DNA of 64,000 nt from JBKBII01 sp046299415 (GCA_046299415.1 JBKBII010000002.1:274510-338509), one strand, 5' to 3'; counted from the stretch's first letter, positions 18,733-28,653 are shown. A program made the numbers and translations. The notes: a model not told the origin generated them from the letters alone.

Positions 18733-20046
18733 ATGTCTACAGCCATAAACAGTACGTTTTCGCGCCCGGCGATGACCCTTCGTACGCCGCTGTTGGGTTG
18801 TGGCGATCGCCCCGTACCAAGGGGCATCTCTGAGAACGAAAGCGTCGACAGCGCTTCAGGCCAACCCCAAGGCTTACCCAATCACCGCACCGAGCCGACA
18901 CCCGCCCTGCTGAGGCCGGTTGTCGGGCGATTCGCGCCTACACCCTCTGGCCATCTCCACGCTGGATCCGTGTTCTCGGCCTTGATGAGCTGGCTGGACG
19001 CACGTGCGTGGGGCGGCGAATGGTTCTTGCGCATCGACGACCTCGATGCGCCACGTGTACTGCCCGGCGCAGAACACCACATCATTGCCGAACTGGCGCG
19101 CATCGGCCTCGAACCGGACCGCGCCATTGCGCGCCAGCAAGGGCGACAGACCCGATACCGCGAAATCACTGAAGCGCTGGCGCAGAGCGGTCATCTGTTC
19201 GCCTGTCGCTGCAGTCGACGCAATCTTGCGGCTGCGACACTGCGCTTTGCTGACGGGCCCATCTACCCGGGCACCTGCAAACCAGCGCCGATACCGCGAT
19301 CGGCATCGAGCCGCTCGCCTCATCACTCAGGTAACCGCCCGGCTCAAACGCGCGCAACCGTCGACCCACACGCGCTGCGGCTGGCTCTCGAAACACAACC
19401 GTTGACGATCCACGACGTGGTGCTTGGCGAAATCTGGGCCAACCCTTCGTTGCTCGGCGGTGATTTCATCGTGCAGCGGCGCGATGGGCAGGCCAACTCA
19501 CTGCTCGCCGGCCTGATCGACGATCTCGACAGCGGCGTGAATCGATGGGTTCGCGGCATCGATCTGCTGACCTTTAGTCTGCGACAGCACCGTCTGATCG
19601 ACCATTTGAAAACCGTCGGACTCCACAACGGACCGCGACAGACCAGCCACCCAACCTCGCCCGAGCATCCGACGCCCAACGACAGCCCCGGGAACGGTCC
19701 CGGGATCGTTCCCGGGGCGCTACGCCATGGACACATTCACATCGCCAGCTGGCACCATCCGCTCGCGCGCGCAATTGACGGCAAAAAATTGTCGAAATCG
19801 CGTTCAGCTCCACCAACCCACGATCGCCCTGCTCCTCAATTACTGGCACAAGCACTTTCCGCGTTGCCCGCTCTTCCCGGCGACGACGACTTAAGGGGGC
19901 TGATTCAAACCGCACGCAGGGCCCAGCACGACGACCGAGGCCTCAACCAAGCCCTGCTCGACGAAGCACTACGAGTCACTGGCCCGTTCATTCGTAACGC
20001 CACGCTGCGCTGGGCCGACGACACCCATCTTTTGGACAGACGCTGA
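18733..20046 (+). CDS. gluQ: Glutamyl-Q tRNA(Asp) synthetase
   Basis: Attaches glutamate to queuosine at the wobble base of tRNA(Asp). It carries the class I HIGH-type signature in FAPTPSGHLHAGS, the zinc-binding CRC...YPGTC pattern, a typical GDFIVQRRDG segment and the KLSKS loop, and lacks the anticodon-binding domain, as GluQ should. At 437 residues it is longer than usual (about 300). About 60 extra residues precede the catalytic domain and a Pro/Gly-rich stretch of about 40 residues interrupts it before HIHIASWHHPLA; that stretch contains a perfect DNA palindrome. The start is uncertain (18709, 18733 or 18772). Confidence 0.9.
   Translation: MSTAINSTFSRPAMTLRTPLLGCGDRPVPRGISENESVDSASGQPQGLPNHRTEPTPALLRPVVGRFAPTPSGHLHAGSVFSALMSWLDARAWGGEWFLRIDDLDAPRVLPGAEHHIIAELARIGLEPDRAIARQQGRQTRYREITEALAQSGHLFACRCSRRNLAAATLRFADGPIYPGTCKPAPIPRSASSRSPHHSGNRPAQTRATVDPHALRLALETQPLTIHDVVLGEIWANPSLLGGDFIVQRRDGQANSLLAGLIDDLDSGVNRWVRGIDLLTFSLRQHRLIDHLKTVGLHNGPRQTSHPTSPEHPTPNDSPGNGPGIVPGALRHGHIHIASWHHPLARAIDGKKLSKSRSAPPTHDRPAPQLLAQALSALPALPGDDDLRGLIQTARRAQHDDRGLNQALLDEALRVTGPFIRNATLRWADDTHLLDRR
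19685..19718. repeat. Palindrome inside gluQ
   Basis: A 12-bp perfect stem (GCCCCGGGAACG/CGTTCCCGGGGC) with a 10-base loop that itself contains TCCCGGGA. It lies in frame within the part of GluQ that is absent from ordinary members of the family. Confidence 0.7.
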
Positions 20047-20671
20047 CTCAGGTTCTGCATGGACGCAGCCCGCCCTTGCACGGCGCGCGCTTCCCGTCTT
20101 GACGACAGCTGCTATCCGCTATCCCGCAGCCCCTGCTCCGCGGGGCTTGCACGACGGGCTACGTGAATTTCTTCGGCGTTTTCAGCAAAGCCAATGTCTT
20201 TGCAGGCGACTCCAGGCAAGATCAGGCCCATGACTGTTCCGGATCACAGCCCCGGATCACAGCAAATGGCACAAAGAGATCAACACGCGCAATCGCCGAA
20301 TCCGTGGGCACGGGACCAGACACGGGACAACAGGCGATTCAAACAAGAATCGGCGAAGGAATTCGCCCCGCAGGGGCCCTGCCAGCGACTTATCACAGCC
20401 TTCGCCACACTAAGACGGAGTCATCCGATCAAGACTCAAGCGCCAACGCTTACTCTGTCAATCGGCTAAAGACCCAAAGCAGCGCCGGACACAAGCCCGC
20501 ATCGCAGCGCGACGATTTACTCGAAAAACACCAAAGCGATCAATCGTTGCTGATGACCGCGACGACGACCACGGACGTCCTCGAGAGGCAACCATCACGG
20601 CCGCTGATCACGGTGCCAAGCCGGTGCCAAGCGCAGCCGGTTATCGGGGGCTAGCGGTGAGTGATGGGCGG
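20047..20671. other. Intergenic region between gluQ and the sensor kinase gene
   Basis: The flanking genes converge. No gene is convincing. A small hairpin (AGCCCC/GGGGCT, 20128-20147) follows gluQ without a T tract. Confidence 0.4.
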
Positions 20672-22084
20672 CTAGCTGAAACGAAACGCCACTCTCGCCC
20701 CACCGAGCGCCGGCGCCCGCGTAATGATCAAGCGACCGCCGTAATCCTCAACCAGGCTTTTGACGATATCGAGCCCGAGACCATGGTTACCGCCCTCCAT
20801 CACCGGCGAGCGGTCGTTCTCGTCGAGGCGTCGGCCCCGTCCAAGCGCTTCGGGCACGCCAGAATCTTTCTCTGAACCGCTCAACGCCTCCGCCGGGAAC
20901 CCCGGGCCATCGTCGTCAACCGCCAGTAATACGCCCCGGTCATCGCGCTCGAGCGTGACCTCGACCCGCGATTTAGCAAACCGGATGGCATTGTCGAGAA
21001 CATTCCCCAGAAGCTCGAACAGCGCGCCGGGCTCGATACGCAACTCGATCGACGCATCGAGCCTGCTGCCCAACCGCACATTGCGGGCCGCCGCAATACG
21101 ATCGAGCGCCGATACCGTACGTTCGATCGTCTGTGCGACCTGCAACGGCGCGATAAACGGATCCGGCGTTCCTCGGCCCGCCTGAGACAGTTGAAATTGA
21201 ATGATCGATAGCATGCGATCGACCTGCTCACGCGCCTGATCGATGCGTGGCTGACTGGACTCGAGATCGAGCCGCAATGCCGACAGAGGCGTTTTTAAAG
21301 AATGCGCCAGATCGGCCAAGGCATTGCGCTGCCGCTCGAGTCGTTTGGCGTTGAACTCGAGCAAGAGATTGATGCTGTCGGTCAGCGACTGGATCTCTGG
21401 CGGATAGCTGCCGCGCATGCGCAGCTCGCGACCGTCGCGCAGCCGGTCGAGATCGACGCGCACGGACTTCAACGGACGCAACCCCCAACGGACGACGGCC
21501 GCAATTAGTGCGATCAGCAAGATCAGCGTCATCGACCCCAACAACAACCACAGCTGCCGTCGGTAGCGCTCCAGTTGCCGATCGAGCAAACGGCGGTCCT
21601 CCAACATCTGAAACGTGACGGGGATCAGATCACCGTCCACCTCCCATTCGACGGTCTGTGAGCGCTGAATGAAACGTCTCTCGCGCCAATCCGAAAGGTC
21701 GACCCCGATGGCAGAAGGCGATCGCCACAGCACTTGCGGCGGCGCCACCCCGCCCACAGAGAGCACCCGTGCATAAAGTCCGCTACCGGGCAACTGCAAA
21801 CGCGCCTCGGGGAGGACGGTCGGTAACGTGACCTCACGCGGGCCGGCCACATCGGCCGCCCCCATCAACAGAAGAATCTGCGCCTCGAGGCGCGTTTGCG
21901 CGGCGGCCTCAACGTTATCGCGAAACGCCTGCTCCAAAACCAGGGCGGTCAACATCGCAAAAAACAACGTGACAACCATGACCACGAGGGTGACGCGCAG
22001 CCGCAGGTCGATGTGGCGCATCCAACCTGCTCTGCGAATCCTGTCACGACGACGCGTACCCGGTCGCGACAGCCATTCACTCAT
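20672..22084 (-). CDS. Sensor histidine kinase, PhoQ-like
   Basis: A 470-residue inner-membrane sensor. Transmembrane helix 1 spans about 30-50 and helix 2 about 178-198, with a periplasmic domain of about 125 residues between them. HAMP-like and dimerisation segments follow, with the phosphoacceptor His261 in LADLAHSLKTPLSAL (the PhoQ-type H-box). The ATPase domain has the N-box LLGNVLDNAIRFA, DDDGPGF and HGLGLDIV. The ATG at 22084 overlaps the response regulator stop by eight bases, indicating translational coupling. The signal is unknown; relatives of this operon type sense divalent cations or cationic peptides. Confidence 0.92.
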   Translation of the reverse strand: MSEWLSRPGTRRRDRIRRAGWMRHIDLRLRVTLVVMVVTLFFAMLTALVLEQAFRDNVEAAAQTRLEAQILLLMGAADVAGPREVTLPTVLPEARLQLPGSGLYARVLSVGGVAPPQVLWRSPSAIGVDLSDWRERRFIQRSQTVEWEVDGDLIPVTFQMLEDRRLLDRQLERYRRQLWLLLGSMTLILLIALIAAVVRWGLRPLKSVRVDLDRLRDGRELRMRGSYPPEIQSLTDSINLLLEFNAKRLERQRNALADLAHSLKTPLSALRLDLESSQPRIDQAREQVDRMLSIIQFQLSQAGRGTPDPFIAPLQVAQTIERTVSALDRIAAARNVRLGSRLDASIELRIEPGALFELLGNVLDNAIRFAKSRVEVTLERDDRGVLLAVDDDGPGFPAEALSGSEKDSGVPEALGRGRRLDENDRSPVMEGGNHGLGLDIVKSLVEDYGGRLIITRAPALGGARVAFRFS

Positions 22085-22799
22085 GCGCAGCAGCGACTGG
22101 CTCTCCGGTATCGTCGGTACGTGGTTTGAGCGCGAATCGATAGCCACGGCCGCGCAGTGTCTCGATCAGGTTCAACGATCCATCAGGATCGAGCTTGCGA
22201 CGCAGGCGACCGATCAACACCTCGATGACATTGCTTTCGCGATCAGCGTCGTGCTCGTACAAATAATCCGACAAGGCGTCCTTGCTCAGCACCCGTCCGG
22301 CCTGTCGGGTCAACTGCAGCAGCAGGCGGTACTCAAAAGTGGTCAGCGCCACATCCTCACCATGCGCCCACACTTGGTCGGTCGCCGTATCGATCTTGAT
22401 CGGGCCAAAATCCATCTTGCTCTGACCATCCTGCAAACTGCGTCGAACCAACGCACGAATACGCGCGCACAATTCCTCCATGTGAAAGGGCTTGGTCAGA
22501 TAATCATCGGCGCCAGCCTCAAGACCCTCGACCTTGTCTTGCCAGCGATCGCGCGCGGTCAAGATCAATACGGGCAAGCGGGGTTTGGACTTGCGCACAG
22601 CACGAATCACATCAAGACCGGACATCGACGGCAGACCAAGATCGACGATCGCACAATCAGCCGCGTATTCCTCAAGTTGATACAAACCAAGCTGACCATC
22701 GGCCGCGGTATCCACACGCCAGCCCTCGCCGACAAGAGCGGCCTCGACGCGCTCACGCAGCGCGTCGTCGTCCTCCAGCACCGCAATCCTCAAATTCAT
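22077..22799 (-). CDS. Response regulator, OmpR/PhoB family
   Basis: A 240-residue DNA-binding regulator. The receiver domain has Asp10/Asp11, phosphoacceptor Asp53 in CAIVDLGLP, and Lys103 in LTKPF. A winged helix domain follows with LTTFEYRLLLQL and the terminal RGRGYRF hairpin. The ATG at 22799 is supported by AGGAGG five bases upstream; a longer frame to 22913 is unrelated. It is encoded between a PepSY protein and its cognate kinase and most resembles PhoP-type regulators. Confidence 0.95.
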   Translation of the reverse strand: MNLRIAVLEDDDALRERVEAALVGEGWRVDTAADGQLGLYQLEEYAADCAIVDLGLPSMSGLDVIRAVRKSKPRLPVLILTARDRWQDKVEGLEAGADDYLTKPFHMEELCARIRALVRRSLQDGQSKMDFGPIKIDTATDQVWAHGEDVALTTFEYRLLLQLTRQAGRVLSKDALSDYLYEHDADRESNVIEVLIGRLRRKLDPDGSLNLIETLRGRGYRFALKPRTDDTGEPVAAAHE

Positions 22800-22956
22800 G
22801 TATGCCTCCTGGTGATGATGAAAATCCCGGATTTCCGCCTCTGACCGAAGCCCCGCGCTCGAGACAGGCCGCTTTGTGAGTCGCTGACTTAAAAAAGCGC
22901 ACGTCGATTGCACGTGGCAGCGAACTCATCGCCACCGACAGACGATCCGGCCCGCG

Positions 22957-23550
22957 CTATCGTCCGTTCCACGCCCCACCGATCGGCACCACGTCGAAAC
23001 CCCGGGAAGCATCCCCCGCTTCTGATCTCGGCTCCGGTGTCCGGCCCGCCTGGCCGATCTCGCGTTGCTCAGGCTGCGTGCTGCTGCTCGCGTCGCCCGA
23101 AGAGTTCGAATTCGACGGCGACGCGGTATCGGATTCTGGCGCGCCAGAAGATGGCACCCTGACCGTCCGCACATGCCCCTGCTCGGTGAGAATCCTGATC
23201 TTATACGTGGAGTCACTGCTCGACCCGAGGTCGACCGGACGCACCGACAGAACCTGACCCGGAACCTGTTTGAGCGCCTCCCGGACTGCTTCGTCCGCAC
23301 TCGGTGACTGAGCCCAGACCGACTCGAAGGCAGCCACGGTCAGCAACAAGGCCATGAGTGCGAGGGCCAAACCTCCGGATTGAAGAGGCCGCAGGGTCCC
23401 AAAATTCTGCGCTGTAATTTTTCTGCAGCGCGTCGCTCTGCACGCGGGACACGACACTCCGAGCGGAAACGGTCGCTGTCGACCGAGCGGCGCTCGATCC
23501 ACGATGAGGCACGCGCTGATCCCTTCGGCAAATTTCATATCTGCGACCAT
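22957..23550 (-). CDS. Exported PepSY-domain protein
   Basis: The segment after a hydrophobic stretch ending ESVWAQ contains a PepSY-like unit (AVREALKQVPGQVLSVRPVD, then KIRILTEQGHVRTVRV), the arrangement seen in small periplasmic proteins encoded with PhoPQ-like two-component genes. A Ser/Pro/Glu-rich tail follows. The start is unsure: ATG 23550 has GGGAG nine bases upstream but leaves about 60 residues before the hydrophobic stretch; ATG 23355 begins right inside it and would give a signal peptide without a positive charge. It probably modulates the neighbouring kinase. Confidence 0.7.
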   Translation of the reverse strand: MVADMKFAEGISACLIVDRAPLGRQRPFPLGVSCPACRATRCRKITAQNFGTLRPLQSGGLALALMALLLTVAAFESVWAQSPSADEAVREALKQVPGQVLSVRPVDLGSSSDSTYKIRILTEQGHVRTVRVPSSGAPESDTASPSNSNSSGDASSSTQPEQREIGQAGRTPEPRSEAGDASRGFDVVPIGGAWNGR

Positions 23551-24671
23551 TGCTCCGCGCTCCCTACCGATCCACGGATCGTTCGACGGCAAGCCGCTCC
23601 GCCGATATCGAACCCACGGACCTCCAGCGATCGAGACGTTGCGCTGCCAGCCCGCATTGAATGCGCCACGACGGTGGATGTCCGGCAGTGTTTGCGATAC
23701 AGGCCATGGTCGGCCCAGGCTTACATCGTTGCCCTTTCCGCCACGCTCTTCAGGCTTTTGAGTGGCTCTCACCGTAAGACACCTGTCATTCGCAGAGCGG
23801 TTTTCGAACGCGGCTCAAGGCGGCTCGACCTGCTCACCGCCACAAAATCTGTACCGTTTTGGACGCTGTCGATGGTCGATCCATCACCTGGCAAGCCTGC
23901 GTGTAGGGCCATCATCGACTCCAATGCCTGTCGTCACCCATCGTGTAGCACCTAACCACGCGCGCGACACCGCTAACCGCGGTGCCTATCGGGGTGTTAT
24001 TTCCCTCTCCGACAAGCTGCCGTCGCAAATCAACGGCCACGATTCGCCTTTTCGCTCGGATTCGCCGCCGGCTTCTGCGAACACCACAAACCGCATCGAT
24101 TCAGCAAGGCGAACATAACAGTCAAAATGCTGCGCCGGCGGACTGAATTGGCTCTGAAATACCGTCAAGATCCAAAATCGTGATCGAAATAAAGGCGGCG
24201 GTTACGGGCGGCCGGACAACTTCCGCCACACGATCGACCGTGGGCACGGCCCGCGATGGTGACAAAACCGTCTCGAAAAACACGATATCTAGCACCGAAA
24301 ACCGCTAGAACTCATGCCTGGATTCTCGTCAGCACGAGCGTCCGCCTGAACCAGCCTGACGCCGATCACCCCCCGCGTCCGCGACCTTCGGCGCTACCCG
24401 CTCTCACACTTTCGAGCTGAAGCGTAAGACCAAAGATGCGATCGGCGCCAGCACATGGCACGATCGCCCTGTCTCCAATTGCCCGCCTACAGCGCTTGGC
24501 ACCGCACGGATACGGCCTGCCTCGTCGCGATGACGCGAACCTCCAGCCGATCTCGGTCGCCCATGAAACGCTCGATATTCGAATACATTAACGGGCGTAC
24601 GCTCACCCGGGCGACTGAACCCAAGCGGATGATGGACGTCCGACGACCCGAAATTTGCACGGAGCACGATC
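23551..24671. other. Long intergenic region
   Basis: About 1.1 kb between the PepSY operon and the DUF2288 gene, which diverge. I see no gene. Open frames lack domains. Promoters for both sides should be here. Confidence 0.4.
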
Positions 24672-24995
24672 ATGCGCTCAAACCCGACCGAAACTGAATG
24701 GTCCGACGATGCGACGTCCATTGAGGGTGAGGCGGGCGTCGCGGCCTTCGACGCGTTGCTCAGACCTTTCGCTCGCGGTGCGCTGCTCGCTGTGGATCAA
24801 GAACTTGACTTCTTTACCGTCGCCCGTGCGGTGCGCGACGATGACACGGCTCGGGTCCATGCCTGGCTTGTGGACGGAAAAATCACACACGTCACAGACG
24901 AGCAAGCCGAGCTTTGGCAGACCGGCGGCCATCGATTTCTTGCCGTCGTGCTTGCGCCTTGGGTGTTGATTCAACTCGTAGAACTGAAGCACTGA
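24672..24995 (+). CDS. DUF2288 family protein
   Basis: A 107-residue soluble protein of unknown function. It matches the DUF2288 pattern: an N-terminal helix with ARGALLAVDQELD, then VARAVRDDDTARVHAWL, VTDEQAELW, and the terminal AVVLAPWVLIQ. The start has GGAG seven bases upstream. The family is common in sulfur-oxidising and related proteobacteria and in cyanobacteria, but no role is known to me. No operon partner is evident. Confidence 0.82.
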   Translation: MRSNPTETEWSDDATSIEGEAGVAAFDALLRPFARGALLAVDQELDFFTVARAVRDDDTARVHAWLVDGKITHVTDEQAELWQTGGHRFLAVVLAPWVLIQLVELKH

Positions 24996-25367
24996 GCGCA
25001 ATCCTACGAAAACGTCAAAGAAAGCCGCGAGCGAAATGCAGCGCGAAACGTCCCGCTCGCGGCGAGCGAGACCCATGGCTAGGCGAGAGAACCCGCACCA
25101 CGCCACACGCGGTCCTTTGTGCCTATCGCGGCCCGAGCCTCGACCCACCTGGTCGCAAACCCATCCGGCGAATGCACGGCGATTGGGCAAGCGGCAACGT
25201 TCTTCGACGGTTCGCTTCACGAGCGCCGTTGGACCGTCATGTTTGAAGAACGGACGCCGTGTGTCCGATGATCAGATCTGAACATCAGATGCGCCAGCGT
25301 TTATCTTCAAGTCTCTTACTTTCAAGCCTCAGTCTTTGCCCATTTCAGCCCAACCCGGGAGCCGCGC
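24996..25367. other. Intergenic region before the DUF3775 gene
   Basis: 372 bases with no gene. Close to the downstream gene, 25270-25345 is AT-richer and is a likely promoter area. Confidence 0.35.
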
Positions 25368-25754
25368 ATGATCGACGTTGAATTACTGCAGGATCTGGTC
25401 CAATCGATGCAATCTTTCGACGGCGCCGATGACCTTCAGTCGGACGACGAAGAAATCGACGCAATCGATGCCGACATCGATCTCGAAGCCGCGGCTCTTG
25501 CGGCGGACGATCATCCGATGACGCGGCGCATCGTGGCAATGATCGATACGCTCGACCTCGAACAACGCGCCGAGCTCGTCGCGCTGATGTGGATCGGGCG
25601 CGGTGACTTTACCGCCGAAGAATGGGACGTGGCCGTCGAAGAAGCGCTTGAGCGAGGCCAGGAGCACACCGGCGCCTATCTCATCGGCACACCGCTCGTT
25701 GCCGACTATTGGCGCGAAGGTGCTTCTGCGATGGGGCTCGATCTCGAAGAATAG
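25368..25754 (+). CDS. DUF3775 family protein
   Basis: A 128-residue soluble, very acidic protein. The second half fits DUF3775: LDLEQRAELVALMWIGRGDF, a helix EEWDVAVEEA and TGAYLIGTPLVADYWREG. The first half is rich in Asp and Glu. The start has GGGAG six bases upstream. Function is unknown. Confidence 0.8.
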   Translation: MIDVELLQDLVQSMQSFDGADDLQSDDEEIDAIDADIDLEAAALAADDHPMTRRIVAMIDTLDLEQRAELVALMWIGRGDFTAEEWDVAVEEALERGQEHTGAYLIGTPLVADYWREGASAMGLDLEE

Positions 25755-26301
25755 CGACCGGCGGGGGCGGGTATCGCTGCAGCGCCAAACCGAGACAGGT
25801 GTTGCTCAAATCGCCGACCAGCGCGCGATACGGAGCAATACCCGCCCTGAGCGTGACGTACCTCACTCGTCACCTGCACGCGTCGCGCACAAAATGTCGC
25901 GGATGCGAAAGGCCCGGGGCAGCGCGATGGACACGGCGCACGCGCAGTGACAAGCGGGTACCCGAGTCCTTCAAAGCGGGCTCGGGCCGCGGATTGACGC
26001 ATCTGAGGCCGGCTTTCGATATCGGTCATGCTGTATTGGCATGTCCTTGCGGGGGGGCTAAACCCGAACCCCGATCAAAATTCTCTCGAAATAACCCAAC
26101 GCTAAGACTCAATTGGAAGTCGCCCGTCGAGATCACCGGGCGAGAGCTCAGGCCGAAACCTCCAGAAGCCCTGGCGGGTTGAGTCTCGCGCCGGCCGGCG
26201 GCCAACAGCACGCGAGCCTGAATCGCCCCCCTGATACTGCAAGCACGCACGCACGGGCTACGACTTACGACTAGTGACTTATAACTAGTTATGGCTGACC
26301 A
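25755..26301. other. Intergenic region between the DUF3775 and PilZ genes
   Basis: The flanking genes converge. No gene is seen. A perfect 12-base palindrome, ATAACTAGTTAT, lies at 26281-26292, nine bases beyond the PilZ stop codon. Confidence 0.4.
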
Positions 26302-26604
26302 CTAATGATCATCATCAAAACGAACGGCGATTCCATCTTCAGTGACGCGCACGACTCGAGCCCGCACCTCAGGCGCGGAGGCACCGTCACCTAAAAAGCC
26401 CAGCACTTGCAACACCAATTCATCCTCAGCACTTAGATCGACAAAGGGAGCAAGCTCCTCGGGCCGGTCATCAGCGTTGAAATTCAGAAACGCGCCACCG
26501 CCTGACAAGTCTGCGCAGGTGAAACGATGCACATGACCATCGACATTGCGCACACTGACCTCGACGGTCATCGGCAGCCGGGGAAATCTTCGGCGATCTT
26601 CCAT
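26302..26604 (-). CDS. PilZ domain protein
   Basis: A 100-residue single-domain PilZ protein, the usual receptor fold for cyclic di-GMP. The N-terminal RRRFPRLPM supplies the RxxxR motif and CADLSGGGAFL the D/NxSxxG motif, so both ligand-binding elements are present. It is expected to pass a cyclic di-GMP signal to a partner by protein contact. It diverges from the sulfide dehydrogenase genes; whether the two are linked functionally is not known. Confidence 0.92.
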   Translation of the reverse strand: MEDRRRFPRLPMTVEVSVRNVDGHVHRFTCADLSGGGAFLNFNADDRPEELAPFVDLSAEDELVLQVLGFLGDGASAPEVRARVVRVTEDGIAVRFDDDH

Positions 26605-26827
26605 AAGGTCTCTCGTGGCATTGGAGCGTTATGTAAACGACATGCTTTATGCTATATGAACGTCGGACTCGGCGGCTGTTCGCTGGCGTCAATTTCGCCA
26701 CGCTTAACCGCACGAGCCACGATTAGTCGACCCGGCACACGCACCGGGTAATTCTGAGGAGGAGCAGCTCATCACGGCTGCGAATGAGAACGCGCAGAAG
26801 CGCTCACTTGTGGAGGAGTCCCACCGC

Positions 26828-27151
26828 ATGAAATTTCTATCGATTAAAAGCCTTGCTGCGGTCGCGCTGATCGCAACCCCAGCCTTCGCGACTACGGCCT
26901 CGGCCGAAGACGTCACGTGGGCCGCCGTTGCCGGCTCATCGTGCTTCGCCTGCCACGGCGCCGCTGGCGCTGGAGCCGGCTCAGTGGTTGGCCTCGCCGG
27001 CTATCCTGAAGACCTGATGGTTTCGCAGATGAAAGCCTTCCGCGACGGCCAGCGCCCGGCAACGGTCATGAACCGTCACGCCAAGGGCTACACCGACGAG
27101 GAAATCGCCGCGATATCGGCATGGATCGCACAAAACACTGCGCAGAACTGA
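26828..27151 (+). CDS. fccA: Flavocytochrome c sulfide dehydrogenase, cytochrome subunit (monoheme)
   Basis: A 107-residue periplasmic class I cytochrome c. A Sec signal peptide ends ASA, then one heme site CFACH (Cys39, Cys42, His43); Met81 in TVMNRH is the likely sixth ligand. It takes electrons from the FccB flavoprotein during sulfide oxidation. The subunit is a small single-heme form, unlike the two-heme subunit of Allochromatium vinosum. GGAGGAG lies nine bases before the chosen ATG; an in-frame GTG at 26810 is rejected because it is part of this ribosome site. fccB follows 130 bases on. Confidence 0.9.
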   Translation: MKFLSIKSLAAVALIATPAFATTASAEDVTWAAVAGSSCFACHGAAGAGAGSVVGLAGYPEDLMVSQMKAFRDGQRPATVMNRHAKGYTDEEIAAISAWIAQNTAQN

Positions 27152-27281
27152 TCCATCCGACGCTGATCCGCAACGTGGCCGACGGCCCGCTGTGGAGCGA
27201 ACGGTTTTCATCCAAGGCACGAGCACAAAATTTTGCAACTCACGCAATGTTCGCTGCCCGAAACACTGGGGAACACGAATC

Positions 27282-28583
27282 ATGATCAACATTAATCGTC
27301 GCAGTTTTCTAAAAGCAGCAGGCGTTGGCGGCGCAGTCGCCGTCACCGGAGTCGGCTGTGCCGCAAATGGCGCCCGAGCTGACCTCGGATCCGCACACGT
27401 CGTCGTGGTCGGCGGCGGTTCGGGCGGCGCCACAGCGGCCAAATACCTGAAGGTCTTCGCGCCCGAAGTTCAGGTTACCTTGATCGAACCCAATGCCACC
27501 TACTACACCTGTTACGGCTCGAACTGGGTCATCGGCGGCATCGCCTCGATGGACGACATCGGCCATAACTACGAAACGCTCAAGTCGAAGTACGGCATCA
27601 ATGTCGTTGCCGACAGCGTCACCGACGTCGATGCTTCCGGCAAAACTGTCCGCACAGCTGGTGGTCAGACGATCCGTTACGACCGCTTGGTGATGTCACC
27701 GGGGATCGACTTCAACTACGACGGCGTCGCAGGAATCACCGCATCCGATGCCAACCGCATCCCTCATGCGTGGAAAGCCGGCGAACAAACGCAGACGTTG
27801 CGCGCTCAGCTCGAAGCCATGCCCAATGGCGGCACCTTCGTAATGGTGGCTCCCGGCAACCCGTTCCGCTGCCCGCCTGGGCCGTACGAACGCGCTTCGA
27901 TGGTCGCCCACTACTTCAAGGCCAACAAGCCGCGGTCGAAGATCATCATCCTCGACAACAAGGAAAACTTCTCCAAGCAAGGCTTGTTCACTGCAGGCTG
28001 GGATCGTTTCTACGGGGACATGATCGAGTGGGTCCCAAGTTCGCGCGGCGGCCAGGTCGAAGAAGTCGACACCTCGACGCTCACCTGCATCTCGGACGGC
28101 GGCTTCACCCGCGTCAAAGCCGATGTGCTCAACTTCGTGCCGTCGCAGCGCGCCGGTGAGATCGCCGCCAAAGCCGGTCTGACCAACGACGTAGGCTGGT
28201 GCCCGGTCAATCAGCAGACCTTCGAGTCGACGATTCACGCGAACATCCACGTCATCGGTGATGCGTCGGTCGCGGGCGCAATGCCGAAGTCGGGCCACTC
28301 GGCTAACAACCAGGGCAAGGTTGCCGCAGCGTCCATCATCCGCAGCCTGCGCGGCCAGGATCCGCTGGTTCCATCGACGACGAACACCTGCTACTCGCTC
28401 GTTGCGCCCGACTACGCGATCTCGGTCGCTGCCGTTTACACACTCGGGAGCGACGGCACGATCGTCGGTGTCGAAGGCGCTGGTGGTTTGTCACCGGCTG
28501 ACGCCGACGACAATGTTCGCGCCGCCGAAGCGCGTTACACCCAGGGCTGGTACGACGGCATTACCTCGGACATCTTCTCCTGA
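27282..28583 (+). CDS. fccB: Flavocytochrome c sulfide dehydrogenase, flavoprotein subunit
   Basis: Oxidises sulfide to sulfur or polysulfide in the periplasm with covalently bound FAD. The 433-residue precursor starts with a twin-arginine signal (NRRSFLKAAG). The mature protein shows VVVVGGGSGGATAAKYLK, TYYTCYGSNWVIGG, FRCPPGPYERAS and NDVGWCPVNQQTFES; the Cys in the last two motifs form the redox disulfide in the Allochromatium enzyme. GDASVAGAMPKSG is the conserved FAD-binding end. The start at 27282 is set by the Tat signal. A strong terminator closes the fccAB unit. This pair indicates sulfur lithotrophy or sulfide detoxification. Confidence 0.95.
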   Translation: MININRRSFLKAAGVGGAVAVTGVGCAANGARADLGSAHVVVVGGGSGGATAAKYLKVFAPEVQVTLIEPNATYYTCYGSNWVIGGIASMDDIGHNYETLKSKYGINVVADSVTDVDASGKTVRTAGGQTIRYDRLVMSPGIDFNYDGVAGITASDANRIPHAWKAGEQTQTLRAQLEAMPNGGTFVMVAPGNPFRCPPGPYERASMVAHYFKANKPRSKIIILDNKENFSKQGLFTAGWDRFYGDMIEWVPSSRGGQVEEVDTSTLTCISDGGFTRVKADVLNFVPSQRAGEIAAKAGLTNDVGWCPVNQQTFESTIHANIHVIGDASVAGAMPKSGHSANNQGKVAAASIIRSLRGQDPLVPSTTNTCYSLVAPDYAISVAAVYTLGSDGTIVGVEGAGGLSPADADDNVRAAEARYTQGWYDGITSDIFS

Positions 28584-28653
28584 TCCGAAGTTGCCGACCG
28601 GGGGAGTATCAACGCCCTCGGTTCAGTTCGCATTGATCGAGTCTAGCGGTTTT

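Noticed and set aside
26281..26292. Palindrome ATAACTAGTTAT as an operator
   Set aside because: It lies downstream of both convergent genes, where an operator has no promoter to act on; probably incidental.
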